DNA of 64,000 nucleotides from Codonopsis lanceolata (Eukaryota; Streptophyta; Magnoliopsida; Asterales; Campanulaceae): positions 8,175,350 through 8,239,349 of the forward strand of contig CM028378.1 in NCBI GenBank assembly GCA_013146195.2, in the 5' to 3' direction. Under the pieces are notes generated by a model, which ran no database searches, was not told the origin of the DNA, and saw only the letters and a list, made by a program, of their open reading frames with translations. Both the position numbers and the translations under genes were made by a program. Shown here piece after piece: positions 60,461 through 64,000 of this stretch (position 1 is the first letter of the stretch; each line of letters begins with the position of its first letter).

Positions 60461-63400
60461 TCACGGGAACATCGTATCTCCATTGGTCACCCAGTGCACA
60501 AATCTATCGGAAAATTCGGTCAGGTTAGCAGAACTTCGTGAAGCGCCAGTGAAACCTGCACCATTCTGCTCCTGTCCCTGAAGGTGTAGCATAAGAACAA
60601 AATAAAAGTAAAAACATAGAGCTCAAGTCATTTATTTGAATGAAAAAAGCAAAGGAAATAGAACAGATTATATCATGTTTACTCTTAGTAAGTTTTGACC
60701 GAAATATAATTTAATTGCAAGGAAACAATACAGTGTTTCTTCTTGAGAGAGAAGAATAAGAATGTACTATGTCCCGTTATGAGCCCTAGTAACTTGGGTA
60801 CTTCATAATTCAAAGCATTATGAAGAGCAATATAAAGTAAAAGGCCGAGTTCAACAGTTTTAGCTATGCAACTAGTGATATAAACTCACCTTCAAACTCA
60901 ATTCGGAGTCAGTTGCAAAAACACCTGTTTCCACCTTTTCATTTATCACACTCTCTGAAGATAGTCCAGCAACAGGAGAGTTTATCAGCGTAGACCTGAG
61001 TCAAGTGTGGGACAATTCAACTTTAGTGCATATGAGAGTAAAATTTCCAAACATTTTAAGTCACACTCTCTGAAGATAGTCCATCTTCTCTTATTGTTCT
61101 TAACTTATACGTCTGCTAGCTGCTAAGTTGCTTTCTAAGTCTGGTTTAAAACAACTGCACAGGCAACCAACTTTCTACAAAAGGATTCCTTCCACATTCT
61201 GTATATGAGACATTTCATATCATTGCAACTAGCAAGCACATCAAGGGATAGCAGTATATTCTTATAGACCTCGCACAGTATACTTCTTTAGTTCCATATT
61301 CAATTTGGTGGGAAGCCCTCTACCTCACTATGTATGGATCTAACGCAAAGCTATCAAATAATTTAGTTCTTCAAACAAAAACAAATGCCGTAAATAACAC
61401 AACTATAAAATAAAGTGCCACTCTGTAATACTACAACTCAACTCGGCCTTTGTCCCAATTACTAGGGTTAGTTACATGAATCCTTTTTGTGCCATTTGAT
61501 TCGGTCCAATGCAAGACCATCACAAAAGCCAATCTCATTCATATCCTTCTTTATTATGCTTGACGTTAATTTTGGCCTTCTCCAAAGTCCAACCTCTAGA
61601 GTGGTTGTTAACATTTATCACACTTCTTAACGGATGCACTTAGTGGTCTATGTTGTATCTGTGCTAACCATCTTAAGCAAATTGCACCATATTGGGGCTA
61701 CTTTTTCCGTTTCACATTTATCTCTACAAATAAATCTCAAAAAGCAAACTAATCCCTTTGCCCCATAAAAGGAGTCCTAATTTCATTTTAGCATGTTCCT
61801 CTCCATCTCCCCCACCAAAAAAGGGAAAAAGGAAAGGAAAAAAAAAAGAAGAGGAAAAAGTCCCATTTCTAAATGTCAGCCAAACATATCCATCTTTTAT
61901 CCAAAAAAAATTCTTTCATTTTGAAATATGGATGTTGCTCTTACGTTTCATACAAAAGGAGTAGAGAGGGCTATTACTACAAGGTGCATTAATTCACAAG
62001 ACTTCAGAGGTACCTTTCAAATGTCTCCTCTTCACAGGAATTTCCAGAAGAAGAAAGCAAGTCCACATCAAGAAAATTTGAACAGTTGAAAGAGTCCCAA
62101 CGCTTGTTATAAAATATGCGATCACTGTTAAGACATTGTTCAGGATGCATATCTGGGAGAAGCTGCCGACTGGACATGGAGTGGGTATACCTAGAAACAA
62201 GATAGCATAAAAAACATGAAATATCAGGAAACAATGTCAATATACTAACTGGAAAGATCAGATAAGACCGCTTACTGACAAACTACAAATCCAGTTCAAA
62301 GAATCAACATGTTCCCACATGGAAAGAAAGTAGCATATTAGATATCTCCTAAATTTGTCCAATGATGTGCCTACTAAGCCAGGTAAGAATATGAACTTGG
62401 GTCACGTAATGAGAAGAAAAGATAGGTATCGAGGGGGGGGCTCAAACTTATAGAAAGTTTCAAGAGCCTTCATATTGCATAAGCCATGAAAAACAATGTC
62501 GTAACAATCAAGCGATTAGGCTGCTTCAAACTGTTATTGAAACATATGCTCTTAGGATATCAGAAGTTCTAATTCTACTGTTGGAAAAAAAAAGTCTCCA
62601 ATTAAATACTCGGTCCATCAAAGATGTTTCCTCCTTTACATTCATTCGTATCAAGACAATTATTGTCAAGAGTTTCCTCTTCCAAATGATCTCTATTAAA
62701 TTGGGGCTTCTCCTTTGAATTTAAATTTTGGCTCGGCGGAAACATTGCGCAAGATACTCATTTTCTCCTAATTTATACTCCCAACAATAAAGTGAGGCAA
62801 TCAAATTGTGACACCTCCAAACAGAAAGTAGATTATTTTTTGAGGGACAGTGTAATGGGTTTGCAGTGGACCTAGTACATGGAGAATCTCAGTCCCAACA
62901 GTATAGAGATCTAGCCTGATGAGTGATAAGAAGCAAGTTCCTGAAGAGAACGCACTGTGATCTAAGCTAACCTGGAATAAGATGAATCACTTTCACAAGT
63001 GGATATCTCAGGTGAGGATTCTGAAAGATCTGTGTTACCAGCATGCATCTTGTCAGGAGATGGATGCTCAGAATCTTCGTTCTTTACAACATTTAAGATT
63101 TCAATAGGAGAGTTGCTTTCACATAGAATGTTGCCATCTGACATTGACCTTTTAATAGAAGATCTGCATACAGAAAAACAGACCATCTCCACCCCATTTA
63201 ATGAAATGCAAGTAAAGAAGATTAACTCAGATATTCAACCTACAATGTTTAGCATTAAAAAAATATGTAAGAACTGAAGAAAAAGACTTGGATTTTATTG
63301 TCTGAGCTATGCTGAAGATTGATTTGCTTTTTGCAATGATAATTATCCTAGAAAATAGAAAACTAATATATGAGTTATCTTCTGTTTCTCAACAACAATG

Positions 63401-64000
63401 TGAGGAAAGTTAGAAGGAAAAATATGTTTGGTTGTGGAAATAAGAAATCTGAGTTGTTAAAGAGGGAGAAAAGTTGAGGGTCAAGAGGAAATGAGAGTTA
63501 CAATGAAAAGATAAATAGCTCTGCTACCGCAGTGTCTTGTTGGCTCGTGTAATTTACATAAAATGTCTCTTTCCTTAAAATAGAGGTCCTGATCAGACTT
63601 GGTCAAGGCAGTAAGGGCTAGAGTAAAAAGACAGCAAATGTACCTAGAATTTTCCTCTGAAAAACTTGAACTTCGCCTTCCAAGATTGTAATGCTGGTCT
63701 GAGTCCAGCTCCCACAGTGCTGGTTTACCCAAATGTGGCTGATAATGCCCCAAGAACCTGTTAACAGCATGAAGTTACAAAATAACAGAAACAAACAAAT
63801 GAACAATACCATAAACCAGGCAAACAAGGATATACAGATTGCAGGTGCTTGATCTCTTGCCACAAAAACATATAAACGAATTTGTATGAAGGGAAAGCTG
63901 ATTTGACTTACACGTTTATGGCATCTTGCTTTTCAGCATCCATGTACGCATTACTGTAGTACCTCTGCAGAGTTCTAAGAAACTCTTGGGACTGAGTTGC
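60461..64000 (-). CDS. SAC-domain phosphoinositide phosphatase, SAC1-like, C-terminal six exons
   Basis: Minus-strand exons: 63912-64000 (continues off the edge), 63644-63757, 62972-63163, 62014-62190, 60890-60995 and 60461-60577 with stop TGA at 60463-60461. All have GT-AG borders and matching phases. The first two encode EFLRTLQRYYSNAYMDAEKQ then DAINVFLGHYQPHLGKPALW and ELDSDQHYNLGRR, the conserved end of the plant SAC domain. Then comes a serine-rich tail (RSMSDGNILCESNSPIEIL), ending EFSDRFVHWVTNGDTMFP. The wording is closest to Arabidopsis SAC1/FRA7, a Golgi-associated PtdIns(3,5)P2 phosphatase, rather than SAC2-5; I hold this subtype loosely. The catalytic C-x5-R motif should lie in exons to the right of the window. 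No breaks seen. Confidence 0.88.

Noticed and set aside
61994..62240. Overlapping minus-strand ORFs as independent small proteins
   Set aside because: They are one SAC exon (62014-62190) read into both flanking introns.

Overview
The window is nuclear DNA of a flowering plant, almost certainly a eudicot. It has split genes with GT-AG introns, AT-rich intergenic DNA, and a dense layer of plant LINEs, SINEs, Ty3/gypsy and Ty1/copia elements, hAT elements and Stowaway-type MITEs. I cannot name the species. Three host genes were assembled by eye from exons and splice sites. They are a NOC1/CEBPZ (SWA2-type) ribosome-biogenesis factor on the minus strand (about 1155-17572, continuing off the left edge), a complete 40S ribosomal protein SA gene on the plus strand (47692-52552), and the 3' half of a SAC1-like phosphoinositide phosphatase on the minus strand (60461-64000, continuing off the right edge). 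A FAR1/FRS-type gene at about 53479-55451 is a pseudogene.

Layout. 1-17.6 kb: NOC1/CEBPZ, nine exons in frame, with two introns swollen to 5-6 kb by LINEs, a gypsy integrase fragment, a MITE and a SINE. 17.6-24.4 kb: intergenic, with a 2.4-kb hAT element bounded by a perfect 8-bp duplication and an LTR-plus-primer-site remnant carrying a complete tRNA-Glu-like sequence. 24.4-31.3 kb: an Ogre/Tat-like LTR, the 5' half of a SIRE-like copia element and a LINE ORF1 fragment. 31.3-46.6 kb: one or two Tat-like gypsy remnants with antisense Transposase_28-like ORFs, the first split by a 10.7-kb chromovirus-type gypsy element (33216-43924) whose LTRs are almost identical but whose pol is broken. 46.6-53 kb: the RPSA gene with site II and telo-box promoter motifs and an antisense LINE in intron 1. 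53-60.4 kb: the FRS pseudogene, small tandem repeats and two MITEs. 60.4-64 kb: the SAC gene.

The host genes do not form an operon or a cluster of related function, although NOC1 and RPSA both serve ribosomes. I saw no clear new biological system. The most informative signals concern retroelement mechanics: a LINE tail and a SINE tail that match, a 16-bp insertion that is only a LINE tail between 13-bp duplications, a full-length tRNA copy at an LTR primer site, and a young gypsy copy that cannot encode a working integrase. Exon boundaries and repeat ends were read by eye; similarity calls rest on remembered family motifs, not on a search.
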